Source: Fragilariopsis cylindrus CCMP1102 (lineage: Eukaryota > Bacillariophyta > Bacillariophyceae > Bacillariales > Bacillariaceae). From it: 43,515 nucleotides of DNA. The translations under genes were made by a program, and so were the position numbers. Location: positions 1 to 43,515 of the forward strand of contig FMBT01000185.1 in NCBI GenBank assembly GCA_900095095.1, in the 5' to 3' direction. Of the stretch, positions 10,362 to 23,100 are shown piece after piece (position 1 is the first letter of the stretch; each line of letters begins with the position of its first letter). Under the pieces are notes generated by a model. It worked only from the letters and a program-made list of their open reading frames with translations. It ran no database searches and had not been told where the DNA came from.

Positions 10362-12368
10362 ATGAACTTCAGTATGGATGAAAGAAAAGAGGCGTGTAGT
10401 ACGAAAAAAAAGACCGATAAATATTAGATCCATCTAATCCGGAGACTAAAAAAAAGAAACCGAAACGAGCATGGGTAAGCATTCTTCTGCATACGAGACG
10501 ATATGTGTGTGTGTTGTGTGTACGTTGGTTGTGTGTTGGAGTGTGTGTTTTCTTCTTCTTCTTTTGTTCATTATGCTAACTAACACAAACAAATCTTCTT
10601 TTTTACTCTGTGAATATATCCTTAACAAATTACAGAAGAAGCCAAAAGACAAACCCAAGAGACCTTTGAGTGCTTATAACATGTTCTTTCGTAAGTTTTG
10701 AAAAATAAGTGTCCAAGTCACGTTTTCCCTTTCTTTTCCATTCCATTAGTATATGTTTGGTACTGATACAAGCTTCTCAAACTCACCGACGTTATCATCG
10801 CTCTCTCTCTTGTTGATGTTATCCTCCAATGCAATGCAATGCAATTCAATACAATTCAATTCAACTCAGAAAATTATCGAGAGCGGATCGTTTCAGGAAA
10901 GGTTGGAGATGCTACGCCTGAAGAGATTACTCAAGTGTTGAAATGGTTCTGCAATCAAAAAACCGTGGACCTAAGAGGAGGCAGGATCGGGTAAGTCATA
11001 ATCGGATCAGTTTTGGTGATTTAGCGAGGACTATTGCAGATAAATGGAAGATATTAGACCCTAAAAGTAGATCAATCTACAGTCATTATGCGGGAAAAGA
11101 AAAAAATCGGTATAGGAAGGAGGTTCTGATTTGGAAACAGAAGAAAGAAAGTGAACACGATGCCGAACTTATGGCTAGACATGCGAACCTTCTCAATAGT
11201 AGCACCCACACATCTGTATCGAGATCGAGTTTACACTCTTCAATTGGGTCGGACACAACGTCATCATCTTCGGCATCGAACTCATTATTCGACCCATCGA
11301 ATTCCATAAGTTCACAACTCCAATTACAATTACAGCAGCAGGAGGGGTGTCGAGATCAAAATCAGAATCAGATTCATCCAGTGGTGACTACGTTAGAGTC
11401 ATCAATGACACAAGAAGGTGTGATTCGAAGACAACAAAATATTCTGAGAGAACAGATGGGGTTTAAAGACAATGATTCCTCACAATCCTGGTCGAACTCA
11501 TCTTCGTTTGCTAATGCAGGCGGTATCGGTGGTGGTGGTGGTAACAACAACACTACATATCCATATCCTTGTGTATCACCTTGTGGTCCCCGTTCTATGA
11601 TAACACCTAATGACATTATGGCTGTTGCACTCCAACGTCGTCAACAGCAGCAGCAGCAGCAGCAGCAGCAAGCTCATCCTGCGGATAAGTTCCAACAACA
11701 AGCCATCTCTCGTCACCAAAAGTTGCAATTAGAACAATACGAACAGCTCGAGGACATAACACTACAACTACACCGATTGAAACAAGAACAAGAGCGTATG
11801 CAGCAACAGATAATGGATCATCCGGACATGCAGACTACTGGTTCCAGAATCGCTATGAATTCTACAAATACTAGTAGTAACGTTGCGTTGGATCGATCAT
11901 CACACATGAATGATTTGAGTGTTAGATATTCAAACAACAACAACCAATCTATTTCCGTTGATTCCCTTCGCTGTAACTTTGATTCCGAGGAAAGACAAAG
12001 GATGGAAGGGGCTGCTGGTGTTGGTGTTTCCGTCGGCTCTTCGTCCGGTAAATATATCCAAGAGGACATTCCTCATGTCGGGCTCTTTTCATGCTGCTAG
12101 TGGTGTTGCGGGACAACTACTAAACCGTCGTCATAACTTTCTTTTTAGTATTGGTGACAATGTTCCGATTAGCAATGTGCATGGTGGTGGTGGTGTTACT
12201 GGCAACAACAGCAATAGCAACAACAACGGCCATTCCTCGTGCCCAATTTCTTTTCTTGCCTCAGCTGCGACTTCTTTTAGTCGTCGCAACTCTCTTTTTG
12301 ACAACGTCAATGGCGAACCCGTGGATGATGATATCAGCCCGATGATGTTCAGTCTTGATCCAAAATAG
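10362..12368 (+). CDS. Split-HMG-box protein A with poly-Gln and coiled coil
   Basis: Likely a nuclear DNA-binding protein. Exons are 10362-10474, 10636-10690 and 10870-12368. Exon 1 ends KKKPKRAW; exon 2 is KKPKDKPKRPLSAYNMFF, the start of an HMG box; exon 3 opens YRERIVSGK. A basic insert of about 40 residues (RGPKRRQDRVSHNR) separates helix 1 from ISFGDLARTIADKW, and the box ends YRKEVLIWKQKKE. Then come Ser-rich sequence, poly-Gln (about 11642-11670), a Leu/Gln coiled coil (LEQYEQLEDITLQLHRLKQE) and a C-terminal block ending DDISPMMFSLDPK. The frame breaks near 10424 (TT where TTT fits), near 10941 (AAA where AAAA fits) and near 12075 (two lost bases or one gained). The first two are clear because the box reads through when corrected. 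It is paralogous to the gene at 15835-17971 in the opposite orientation. Confidence 0.75.
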
Positions 12369-13412
12369 AGAATAGATATAAATGAACACAATGATGATAA
12401 AGTAAATTATAGTCTATATACATAATATTATTGCAACAATTTTGCATAACGAATTTCTTTACACCTGTAACCAAAGTGGACTACCTTTTGATGACACTAT
12501 ACCATAGAAGCAACAACTCATTGCCCCATTAGTATCATCAAGCTTTGTCTAGTACAAAACAGCACCCACAACATTGTTTATAACATATCAGAAGTGTAAC
12601 CATAACCAAATAAGGCAGTGTTCTGGTCACTAATAGGACATTCAAACTTGTCTCCCTCTTTATTATGCCATGTTTGGAGAATATTCCACTTTGAGATATA
12701 AGTATGTCTAATTGCATCATAAAAATATTGTACCATGATCAACAAATAATACCAACTTAAAATGTGAGAAAATAATGTTGACCTGAAAAGTCTTCAAGAT
12801 TTACCAACCAACCCTATGGGATTCAAGGATCTTTTGCCTGATAAATGTGCCACAGATGGGGGAAAGCAATTCGAGATTAATCTGTCAATTTTTTCGTGTG
12901 ATAATGTTGCCATAAATTATGCAACTTTTTGTCTCACACATAGCTCGTGCTTTTTGTGTTTTTGAAACATCATATTATATCAGCCAGTCTTAAGTGTTTG
13001 CCCATCATACTACTGCTGACAGAAAATAAGGTGGATAGTGTTCATCAGCTATCTAGTTATTTGAGCAAAATATCCTTTCCACTGATGAAGTTTACCATTG
13101 ATAATAATACAGTACAAAGTACATTGTACCATAGTTTAGAAGAATTTTCCTTATCAATAGCCAGTCTGTAGGTCATCGGAGCGGACGAAGTGACAAAACG
13201 GTATGTTTGGCACCAATAAAAAGCCCGCGAAAAATAGCATTGGCGTATAAAGCGGCGTAAATTAGCGTTATTCTTAATTCTTGTCACATGAGGATGATGT
13301 AATCTATTTTCTTGTTTTTTATTTCAATTCATAATCCCTATATCCTCATAAACATACCGACTACTATTAATCAATTAGCTGCCGCAACCAGTAGTCCCAC
13401 TAATATATTACA
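12369..13412. other. Spacer upstream of CTP synthase
   Basis: About 1 kb without a supportable gene. Short frames exist on both strands but lack domain or composition support. The last 150 bases should contain the CTP synthase promoter. Confidence 0.4.
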
Positions 13413-15102
13413 ATGAAATACATCGTCGTTACGGGTGGTGTCGTCAGCGGCCTCGGGAAGGGCGTTACCATCAGTAGTATGGGTCGTCTTCTACAAGCCT
13501 GTGGCCTTCGTGTGACAGCCATCAAGATCGACCCTTACCTAAACGTTGATGCCGGAACGATGTCTCCTTTCGAGCATGGTGAGGTTTTTGTGCTGAACGA
13601 TGGAGGAGAAACAGACTTGGACTTAGGAAACTACGAACGCTTCTTGAATCTCCAATTGACGCAAGATCATAACATCACTACCGGGAAGGTTTACCGGGAT
13701 GTGATTTTGAAAGAACGTAGAGGAGACTATCTGGGAAAGACGGTCCAAGTAGTTCCCATATCACCAACGAGATTCAAGATTGGATTGAGAAGACGGCCAA
13801 GATCCCTACCAACGAAGATGGAGAAGAAGCCGATGTCTGTCTTATCGAAGTTGGCGGGACGGTCGGTGATATTGAATCGAGCGTCTTTTTGGAGGCATTG
13901 AGACAATTCCAATTCCGGTTGGTACTGATAATTTTCTTCTGTGCTTCGTAAGCTTAATTCCGATCTTGTCGGACGAACAAAAAACTAAACCAACTCAGCA
14001 CGGGGTCAAAGATTTGCGTTCGCTTGGTCTGTCGCCCTCTGTTATCTTCTGCCGATGCCCGGAGGAACTTTTGGAACCAACTCGACAGAAAATAAGCAAT
14101 TTTTGTCATGTCCAAGCTGATCACGTATTGAGTGTCCACGACGTCACGAACGTTTACCAAGTGCCGCTATTACTGCAACAACAAAACCTACACTCGATGG
14201 TATTCAAACATTTGAAAATTGAACCCAAAAGTGGACCAGATTTGGGTGACTGGGCCTTGATGGCCAATGCCATGGCGCATTGGGAGGATACCGTCCAGAT
14301 TTGTTTGATTGGGAAATACAATGGATTGCAAGATTCTTACTTGTCTATCATTAAGGCCTTGCGTCACGCAGCTATTGCCTGTGAACACAAACTCGATTTG
14401 CAATGGGTCGAGGCGACCGACTTAGAAGAGAATCAAGATACGATGGAGGGCGAATCGTGGGAAAAGGTTAAGAATTGTCAGGGAGTGATCGTTCCAGGCG
14501 GATTTGGTAATCGAGGCTTTGACGGAAAAGTTTTGGCCGCCAAGTACTGTAGGGAACATAGTAAACCGTATTTGGGTGTCTGTCTTGGCTTCCAGGCTGC
14601 TATTGTTGAGTATTCTCGAAATGTGCTGAACCTGGAGGGAGCCAACTCAACCGAATTCGACGAGTCGACTCCCCATCCTGTTGTCTTTTTTATGCCCGAA
14701 ATTGATAAGGCCACGATGGGTGGAAACATGCGGCTAGGATCTAGAATTACAAAATTTACCAATCCGATTTTAACCGAAGAAACTGGTGCAACGAGTATAC
14801 TAAAACGCTTGTACAATAATGTCGATATGGTCCACGAACGTCACCGTCATCGTTACGAAGTCAATCCGGACTATGTGAATAAAATCCACGAGGGAGGATT
14901 AAGACTGGTGGGACGAGATGAAACAGGAGAACGTATGGAGGTGGCAGAATTACCAGGACATCCCTACTACGTTGGTGTCCAATACCATCCCGAATTCAAG
15001 TCACGTCCTCTCATTCCCAGTCCACCTTTTTTTGGACTACTTTTAGCAGCCTGTGGCAAGTTGGATTCCTATCTTGCGAAGCAAGCGACCGAGAATAAAT
15101 AG
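13413..15102 (+). CDS. CTP synthase (two apparent single-base deletions)
   Basis: Makes CTP from UTP, ATP and glutamine in the cytosol; the last step of pyrimidine nucleotide synthesis. The ATG at 13413 opens [16 protein letters not shown], the synthase P-loop. Next come [20 protein letters not shown] and [13 protein letters not shown], both diagnostic. The glutaminase half has the nucleophile Cys in LGVCLGFQ (codon 14581-14583) and the His/Glu pair in YHPEFKSRP (14986-14994). The frame is broken twice. At 13755-13757, GTTCCCATATC lacks a C needed for [14 protein letters not shown]. At 13917-13918, TTCCGGTTGG lacks a G needed for FRVGTDNF. With both restored, one uninterrupted protein of about 562 residues results, the usual length. 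This is an essential, normally single gene, so assembly error is far more likely than true inactivation. No intron is seen. Confidence 0.92.
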
Positions 15103-15834
15103 TTAGAATAACCGGTTACTGGTCACTTTTCTTTCTAATAATGGTCTTGTTTAGCTACTGTCATACAGCAAAATTATCATAATGGTGTGACAAGAATCGC
15201 ATTACTACTTTTTTAACGCGTTTCTTGAAGGGATACGAAAATAGAAGACGCTACTATTTGGGTTCATTATTATTATTATTAATTTCGATCTCGTCCGCAA
15301 ATATTCACCCTGAATCAAATCACTCGGTCAAAAACTTTTTTTTAACGAACAGATGTATAAAATAAATACAAATATATATATATAATACTTTTTCTAGCAT
15401 GATTTATTTTAATTACAGCACGTTGAAGCAAAGTTCTTTAATTTTGGTAACTGTCCTTTGAATACAAGTGGTAGTTTCTAGGATGATACCGATAAGTGTA
15501 TACATTGGTGCATGCAGCTGTTTGTGTTTGTAATTTAATACTATTCAATGAATTAGATACACTATGAATGTAGCTATATGTATGGTATACGTATGTAGGT
15601 ACCTAAAATTGTTATATTTATTCCTTTCCTTCTGTGTATGAATGTTTTTGAAAGTGTTTCTTTGTATATTTTTCTCTTTAATTAAACATTTTGCGTTTGT
15701 GTGTACATGTGTATATGATTTCGTTATGCGTTATGCCCTATAGTGATACTACCTTGTAATTCGGTCAATTCCCACCAGTCTCCCTGATTTCCAAAAGATA
15801 TAAAGCTTTCTTTCTTTCTTTCTTTCTTTCTCTT
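15103..15834. other. Convergent spacer with a CTTT microsatellite
   Basis: This is the 3' region shared by CTP synthase (+) and HMG protein B (-). A (CTTT)n tract at about 15806-15832 lies only a few bases beyond the HMG B stop codon. No gene is seen. Confidence 0.5.
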
Positions 15835-17971
15835 TTACCCACTTAAGAGATCCAAGTTGGAAAGGTTGCTAATCAACTCTTTTCGCTTCCTATTCGCATC
15901 ATCCTTCGAAAAAACCTGTTCAAAAGGAACCGGAGAGAGCTCACACATAGACATGGGTGCCGCTGAAGTATCAATTTGTGGCTGTGGCAGAAGGTATTTC
16001 TTTCTTACCACTGGACTTTCAAATCCTTCCTCGAATTCAAGCGGTTGTAACCCATTGTTATTAATATGATTATTATTATTGTTATTGTTGCCTTGATTTG
16101 GATGGTTGGTATTACTAATACTTCCCATTCGAAATCCATTGCCACCAACGACGAAGTCAGACAAAGGATTGTTTTGTATGAGTTGTTGTCTGCGACGATG
16201 CAGTTGTTGCATCCTATCGATAGTTGGTCCTCCAGTGAAGGGAGTATTCAGACCTGGCATTCTTTGGTGCTGCTGTTGTTGTTGGTGCTGTTGTTGTTGG
16301 TGCTGTTGTTGGTGCTGCTGTTGGTGCTGCTGTTGGTGCTGTTGTTGGTGCTGCTGTTGGTGTTCTAGTTGTGAATTACTACCAACAAAAGAAGCTATGG
16401 GATTATTGTTTCCATTTCCACTGCTATCGCCAAGAAAGTTAGTGGTAGACAATTCCTGTTTGAGTTGATTAATTGATTCTTCTAGTTGACGATTTTTCAC
16501 CCATATATCTTGAAGTTTCTTCTCGTTGATATCACTACCGGTACTATTAGCAGAAGGACTGTTAATATATGCTGTTGCATACCAGAACTCGCAATGAAGG
16601 ATGGGACACAACGTCCATCATGTCCGTCAACACTATTGCCACCGCTTGTAACTTGCCCAACAACTAGTACATTAGGTATGGAATTAGTGAAGCCGTTACT
16701 TCCAAACTGTTGTTTGTTCTGGTTCTGTTGATTTCCTTGCTGATTTTCTCCTATCATGTTATCCAAAATTTCGATATCAGAAATCGGAACAGGTTCTAAA
16801 CTGAATTCAGAAGAGTCACTGTGAAAGGACGAACTAAGAGAATCATGTGAACGGTGTCTTGGTGCCCACTCATTGTGTGATGAGATTGAATTCCCAAGAT
16901 TATCCATACTTTCACTAAAATCTGAGAAACAACTTCCACCAGAGGAATGGGAACTACTTCCACTCATTTCTAGGCCACTCATCGTGCCTGCTCCGGTTCC
17001 TGTTCCTCCTCCAACTATTCCAACTCCCATCTTGATGGCAAGGGCTTCTCGTTCCTTTTTTGCCTTCCAGATCGCTACGTCACGACGGTATCGTTTCATA
17101 TCCAAACTTGCGTAGTGGTCAAATAATGTCTTCTGATTTTTTCCAATCGTCTTCCACTTGTCTGCAATTCTTCGTGCTAGATCCCCAAATGAGATCTGTC
17201 CATGTGTTTTACGATGCCGTCGTGTTTCAGTTGAATTAGCAACGATACCTTCAATGGATTGGATTGTTTCCTCAACGGTACCTTCTTCTGAAAACCCTCA
17301 ACGATTCTTGATCTTGTATGCTTAAAGAAAATATTATAAGCACTCAAAGGACGTTTAGGTTTGTCTTTTTGTTTTTTGAATTGAACGAAAACAATAACAA
17401 AGACAACGAAAACGATAATGAGAATAGCATGTGAGTTTTTAGTCTGAGTTAAATTTGTGATTGCGATTGGGTCAATGCTGAGCATACAAAATAACAACAA
17501 CAACAACTTTATTCCGTCTGTATTTATTTCCCCACAGCACATCAAATGATATATATTTAATACAAGTATATATAAAATAAAATAAAACAAAATGGACTTA
17601 TTAGACTTACCTTTAGGCTTCTTCCAACTACGACGTTTCGTAACCTTCTTTTTTTTGCTATTACCACTAGCGGCACTTCTGGCTGATGCAACAGAATGAT
17701 TCGAAGACGCTACCAGCGGAGTAGATTTAGAATTAACGACACCGCCACTACCATGATCTGAATCATTACCATTCTTATTATTATTGTTAATCTTACTATT
17801 ATTATTATCCTTATTATCATTCAGATTCGTCCATTCTTCCGTTTCCGTGTTCGCACTTTCAATGGATTCTGGCCTGACAGCATTAAGAATCTCCTCTTTC
17901 CTTATTTCGTTGTTACTACAAGCACTGTCGATAATGCTGCTATTCTTGTTGATTCCTTCTATAGAAGACAT
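15835..17971 (-). CDS. Split-HMG-box protein B with His/Gln repeat and coiled coil
   Basis: Likely nuclear DNA-binding protein, paralogue of protein A. Exon 1 (17971-17611) has an acidic/Asn-rich start, then KKKKVTKRRSWKKPK, and ends in phase 1 at a GTAAGT donor. Exon 2 (17364-15835) resumes DKPKRPLSAYNIFFKHTRSR. The basic insert RRHRKTHGQ precedes ISFGDLARRIADKW, and the box ends YRRDVAIWKAKKE. The Ser-rich middle is followed by the coiled coil LQDIWVKNRQLEESINQLKQ, then repeated HQQQ units (about 16262-16360, plus-strand coordinates), and the end NLSNLDLLSG. The frame slips near 17291-17294 (four A on the plus strand where five fit), inside the box insert, and near 16565. Each is repaired by one base. 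Domain order matches protein A: KKPKDKPKRP, split box, Ser-rich stretch, coiled coil and Gln tract. Confidence 0.75.
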
Positions 17972-18689
17972 TATTGGTGCTGTTGTGATTGTGTGTGTGT
18001 GTATTTGTGTGTGTCAATGCACCGATCGTTGATGCTGCTGCAGTTGATGTTATTACTGCGATAATTTGATATTAGTAATATTAAGTGTCTTAATATAAAT
18101 TTGCCTACTGCGAATGTAGAATGTAGTACCGGTAGTAAAGAATAAGTATATTCCTGCCTCCAAATTACTAGTGATTGTATCACAAAGAAGTGGTGCGCAG
18201 TGGTAGAAATAAGCCACGTAATGTTAGTTTTCCTTCCTGTATGTAGTGTTGGAATTTCTACAAAAAGCCCGTGCTGTTTTGGGAATTTATCATGCAGATA
18301 GTGATTGAAGTTCTCCCCTGGCATTCGAGATATAATATATTATATTTTTAACTTTATGTCCCTACGCCTTCAACATAGTTTTCAATTTTAAGCATACTCT
18401 TATTATTTTTAACAGTTATTAAAAGTTTTTATATGCTCTACGTCGTGTCTCAGTCCGTTAATTTTTTTGGTTTTTGGACTTACAAGCATATTCCTAGTTG
18501 TACTTGCGGAAAAAAGTGTACGTCTCTCAATAAGTGTTATCTTTACGTTGAATGATGTACAGTAATGATAATAAGAGCTGGAGTGTGAATTAGTTGTTTT
18601 CTATGATTTATACCGAATTTACTAGTGCCCAAATTATTTATATGTTACCAAAAAAATTATTGGAATTTGTAAAAGAAATTTATACTGTA
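17972..18689. other. Spacer between HMG protein B and the transposon
   Basis: This is upstream of HMG protein B and should hold its promoter. A GT-rich run lies at about 17991-18016. No gene is seen up to the outer transposon end at 18690. Confidence 0.4.
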
Positions 18690-18706
18690 CAAGTTTAGGA
18701 ACTAAT
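18690..18706 (+). repeat. Left terminal inverted repeat of the pogo-like element
   Basis: CAAGTTTAGGAACTAAT, preceded by TA at 18688-18689. It matches 16 of 17 positions of the reverse complement of 24238-24254. Confidence 0.75.
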
Positions 18707-20124
18707 AACTCATGCTCGCGTAGAAACATACCACGCGCTACGACAAAAAATGTGTAATTAGTCATAGCCTTTTTTACCGAGCATAGGTTACGCGTGTAAC
18801 CATGAATAATGTGACCACATATCAATTTTGATGTTTGGTCACAATTAGCACTGTAATTCGTCACTAGTAAACACGCTGCTTTTTTTTATTCCATCGTAAA
18901 TTTTAATTATTATTATTATTTTAATTGCGTCCTCATGGATCGGATTTGACCATGGTGGCTCATTTTTAGACCACTTCCTATGAATGAAAATAAACAAAAT
19001 CATACCTCCCATCACAAGCAACTCAACTGCTACTACTACGCTCCTCTTCAGTTCCCAAGTCCTATTTTTTAAGCCAAGATATCAATTCTTTTCAAACCGG
19101 GTCTGTTGACACATCACGAGAGTAGAATTTTTCATCAAATCAACCAGTAACCACTCTTGTTTGATCCTTCCGCACCGCTAATACTACTTTCACGAGAACA
19201 GTATTCAGTAACAGGACGACCGCCGGTAAGCTTACTTGTACCATCCGTTGACACTTCACTCTCATCAATATTAAGGATACGATCAAGTTGTCCGGGATGG
19301 AACACTAATTCACCAACCACGTTGACATCTTCAGTAGTAACAGCACGGGCAAAACCTAATTCAATTAATTCCTTTTTCATTTGTTCGAACCAGATATTGA
19401 TGTTATTGTAAGTAGACCAAACCAATCTTCGTTTCTCCATTGTAGTATTTGTTGTTGTAACAGCTATTTCATTGCAATATCACGCTTCATACGGCCAAAT
19501 AATTTGTCGGGATGTTTATTCCTAATTGTTCCACAACTTTATCTAAAACTTTGATCAATTTTTGTTGATTTGGCATGGTTGACCGGTTTGCATTTTCAAG
19601 TGCAATGTATGACCGTAGGCCAGAAAGAATAGCATCCCGTAATTCACCTTTCACTACGCCCTTTCTTCCTCGGCACGGAGCCGAGTCTTCAATTCCTTGC
19701 TTAACACGATGCCGGACGGTGGATTCCTTCACATTTGTATTGTTTTTTTGGTTTATGGCATCCACAATTGTTTGAGCACTTCTTCGTTGTTTCTTTGGTA
19801 ATGATCGCTGTGATTTGTATTCTTCCACAGCCTCAAAATACGACATCTCCTCCTTCTCCTTTGCTTTTCTTGCCTCACAATGATCGGACATTAGTTGTGA
19901 TACTGTTCGTCGTGTTTTTCTTTTTCTTTTCTTTTTTGTCGTGGCGGCCGGGGTTGTTGCTGTTGCGGTGTCTGTGTCGGTAATTGCAGACAAGGCACCC
20001 GGTGACGCAATATTCACCAACGATGGAAGAGAACCATGAAGTGAAGACGACAATCTTCTTTTTGCTCTATCCACACGATGCCGATGCTTATTGTTGTTGA
20101 TTTCCTCTTGTGAAAATCCAACCT

Positions 20125-20143
20125 TTAACAGCATTCAAGCTAT
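20125..20143 (+). repeat. Left end of the PiggyBac-like element: TTAA target plus 15-bp terminal inverted repeat
   Basis: TTAA at 20125-20128, then CAGCATTCAAGCTAT. The 19 bases are the exact reverse complement of 23587-23605. Confidence 0.88.
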
Positions 20144-23100
20144 GGCTCGGGTGCCGAGCCACTTTTTGGGGTTTTTTTTGTGGGGCATATTTCCCTCAAA
20201 AAATGGACCTACAGCCCCATCTTGAGACACAGTACATCTCCGTTCAAAGGCACGTGCTTTCTTATTAAGTTAAAATAACTCCCGGTGGGTAAGTATGGGG
20301 TCTTACTACTCCGGCAGCTGCAGTCCTAAATAAAATTCGGAAGAGCATGTGTTCAAATATAGAGAGTCGAAAAACGTGCCGCGCAACCCTCTTTTTGGTC
20401 AATATTATTATGTGACTCACACCCAAGATTCAAAATTTGAAAAATTATTCAAATCACACGAAAAAGAGGCAATCAACGCATGGAAAATATGGATGAAATG
20501 GTCAGTCTTGGGAAAATAACTAGCAAATTTACTAACAAACTTTCTCAAAACTTGTTTTTCAAATTTTCACACACACTAACTACTAGTAAAATATTTTAGT
20601 CACTAGCTGTTTTCGTTAACTTTACCACGCATTTTACGTATTTTCATAATATTACAATCCACACAAAAACAACCAATATTTGAGTAAAATGGCATAAAAT
20701 GGCACCTAGAAGCGCCCGAATTAGTTTAGAATGGGCCAAATCATTAGTAGGACTGTCTATGAAGGTCCCTGATTACTGGTGGGATGGTTGCAAAGGCTAT
20801 AGGCTAAATGATGGGGTAATTGATTCATACGATATGTTGAACAAAAATGGAATTTGTTATTAAACAGTAGAGATGACAATGATAGATATCTTATGAATTA
20901 TACTGCTGTTTCTACCTATGCAGATAGCGACTCGTCCACTATTGACGAGTACCAGCTTCCATTCGCTGCTATCTATGATGGAGATGATATTATTGATGCT
21001 AACAATGGTGTTAGGTATTTTCGAACACCTCCTTCTGAATGGAGTAAAGTTGAGTTGGAAGATGGTGTTAATGAAGGTGGAAGGACAATAGATCCATGAA
21101 TGGACTGGAGAGAAGGAGGAGCCCGTAAATATAACTGATGAGGAGATAGCATCATTAAGGACATGATGGAGAGATCAGGTATGAGAAAGTTTTTGAATGG
21201 CTTCTTCCAAGGTTTGGTGACGACAAGAATGAAACTTTATTGATTCAAGCTGCAAGAATGAGGAATTATATGAGAAAGAAAGAGGTTGAAGATGGATGGA
21301 AACCGAAATACTATCAAGGAGATGATACGATTCAACCTAATCATGTGGCAAGATTCTATGGTTCATTGCTTGCTAAGATGCTAACTGGTAGTCGATCGAT
21401 TAATCAAATGTTTTGTACAAGAGAAATCTTCAATGCAGTACCACCTATTCAAGAATCAATGCCAAAGAATGCTTTGGAAGATATGACTAGCTGCCTTCAC
21501 TACAGCGACGATTGGGATCCTATGGGAGATGGGATTGGGATGATAATAGATGATCCAAAAGTTTTGCACCACCACACACAGCAAGACATAGAGTGAAACA
21601 TGGATATTAGAAGATTGCTATATTCAGGTATGTAATATTGTTGTTGTTGTTGTATGTTTCGAATCGATTACTAACCTACCCTTCCTTCTTCTTCTTCTTC
21701 TTCAAAGGTGGCAGTACTGTGTCAACCCATCAAGATGGATCACAACTGATGAAAGTCGAATTGCAGGATGGTATCATAGTTGTATGACTATAGGACCAGA
21801 CCCCAAACCAATTCGAACTGGGGCTACTCTTCATACTGTCTGCATTACTCAAGGTCCTCTCAGCTCATACAAGCTGTATGCTAGAGTCTATGGTGGTAAA
21901 GATGATCAAGATATGAACGTACATCACAGCATACTGTTAAGAGGGCTAAGATGGTATCACTCTATGATTTTATGCTTGAATCCTTTAAACACAAGGACAT
22001 TGTGTTGTAATGGACTCTGCATACATGAGTGATGCTATGGCCAAATCGGTCGAAACCATTGGGGTATTAACATGGTTGGTACTTGTCAATCGGATCGGAC
22101 AGGGGCTGGAAAGCTTGGCAAGGCTGATGTCAAAGCAAAGGAAGTTGTTATTGGTAGTCATGAGTCTCTTATGTACCAACACAACACCAAGCCATTGCTT
22201 TATACTGTTTGGGGAGACAACAACTTTGTCAAGACGCTTTCGAATTTCCATTCACCAGTTGTAGTGAGAGGTGGAATGAAAAGGAAGAAAAGAAATAGAA
22301 GCACCAAGAGAAGAGATAGAGAGTTTACTGATGTCGATTGTCCTATTCAACAAAAGGATTACTGTGAGACATATCATTTGATTGATAAAGGCAATGGTGC
22401 TGAAGCCAAGTATGATCTCTCTACTGAATCGCATTTGCATGGTTGGTCCCCCAAGTTAGCAGCCAGATATTTCAATATGAATATTAATAATGCCTACAAG
22501 ATTCATTGTTATCTGTTTAAGAAGCATCATCCAACCAAAGTTGTAATGCCCTTGAAAGAATGCATACATAATTTGACCCATTCACTACTTCAAAGAGGTG
22601 ATACTATGAGGAAGCGAGGGGTGGAGCTCCACCCAAAGCGACCAAGGATATTACTACTTCATCTTCTGTGGATGGAAGAAAAGTTAGATCTGATTCAGTT
22701 AGACAACCATTCACCTCCCCTACTGCAACAGTAACTGGTACACCCCAAACCCCAGTGTCTGGTTTAGATCGCAGGACTCTCCAGTATCGACAAGTTGCTT
22801 TTAAACGTCGAAAGGAAAGCCAGCCTGGAAGGAGTCATATATCGATTCCAGTGGTTGTAAAGGGAAATAGGGCTACATCTTATTGCAAGTACAACAAATG
22901 CCCTGGTAAGAATACTGGAGCAAAGAGAAAAAAACCCTATAGGTCAAAGTATGCATGTGAAGAGTGTGTTTGGAGAAGGGAATCGATTTTTGGCTTGTAA
23001 TTCTACCAAGATGTGGATGGAACTTTGGTGTAGTTGATTGTCACACAGCATATCATGTGCAAAAGAAATTATATACAGCACCATCACCAGTGAGTACTGC

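Noticed and set aside
13755..13918. Programmed ribosomal frameshifting in CTP synthase
   Set aside because: Two shifts of the same sign without slippery heptamers, in a family not known for recoding, while other genes show the same one-base losses.
16066..16468. Leu/Cys-rich plus-strand frames
   Set aside because: They are the antisense of the His/Gln repeat of HMG protein B; the runs come from the repeat, not from a membrane protein.
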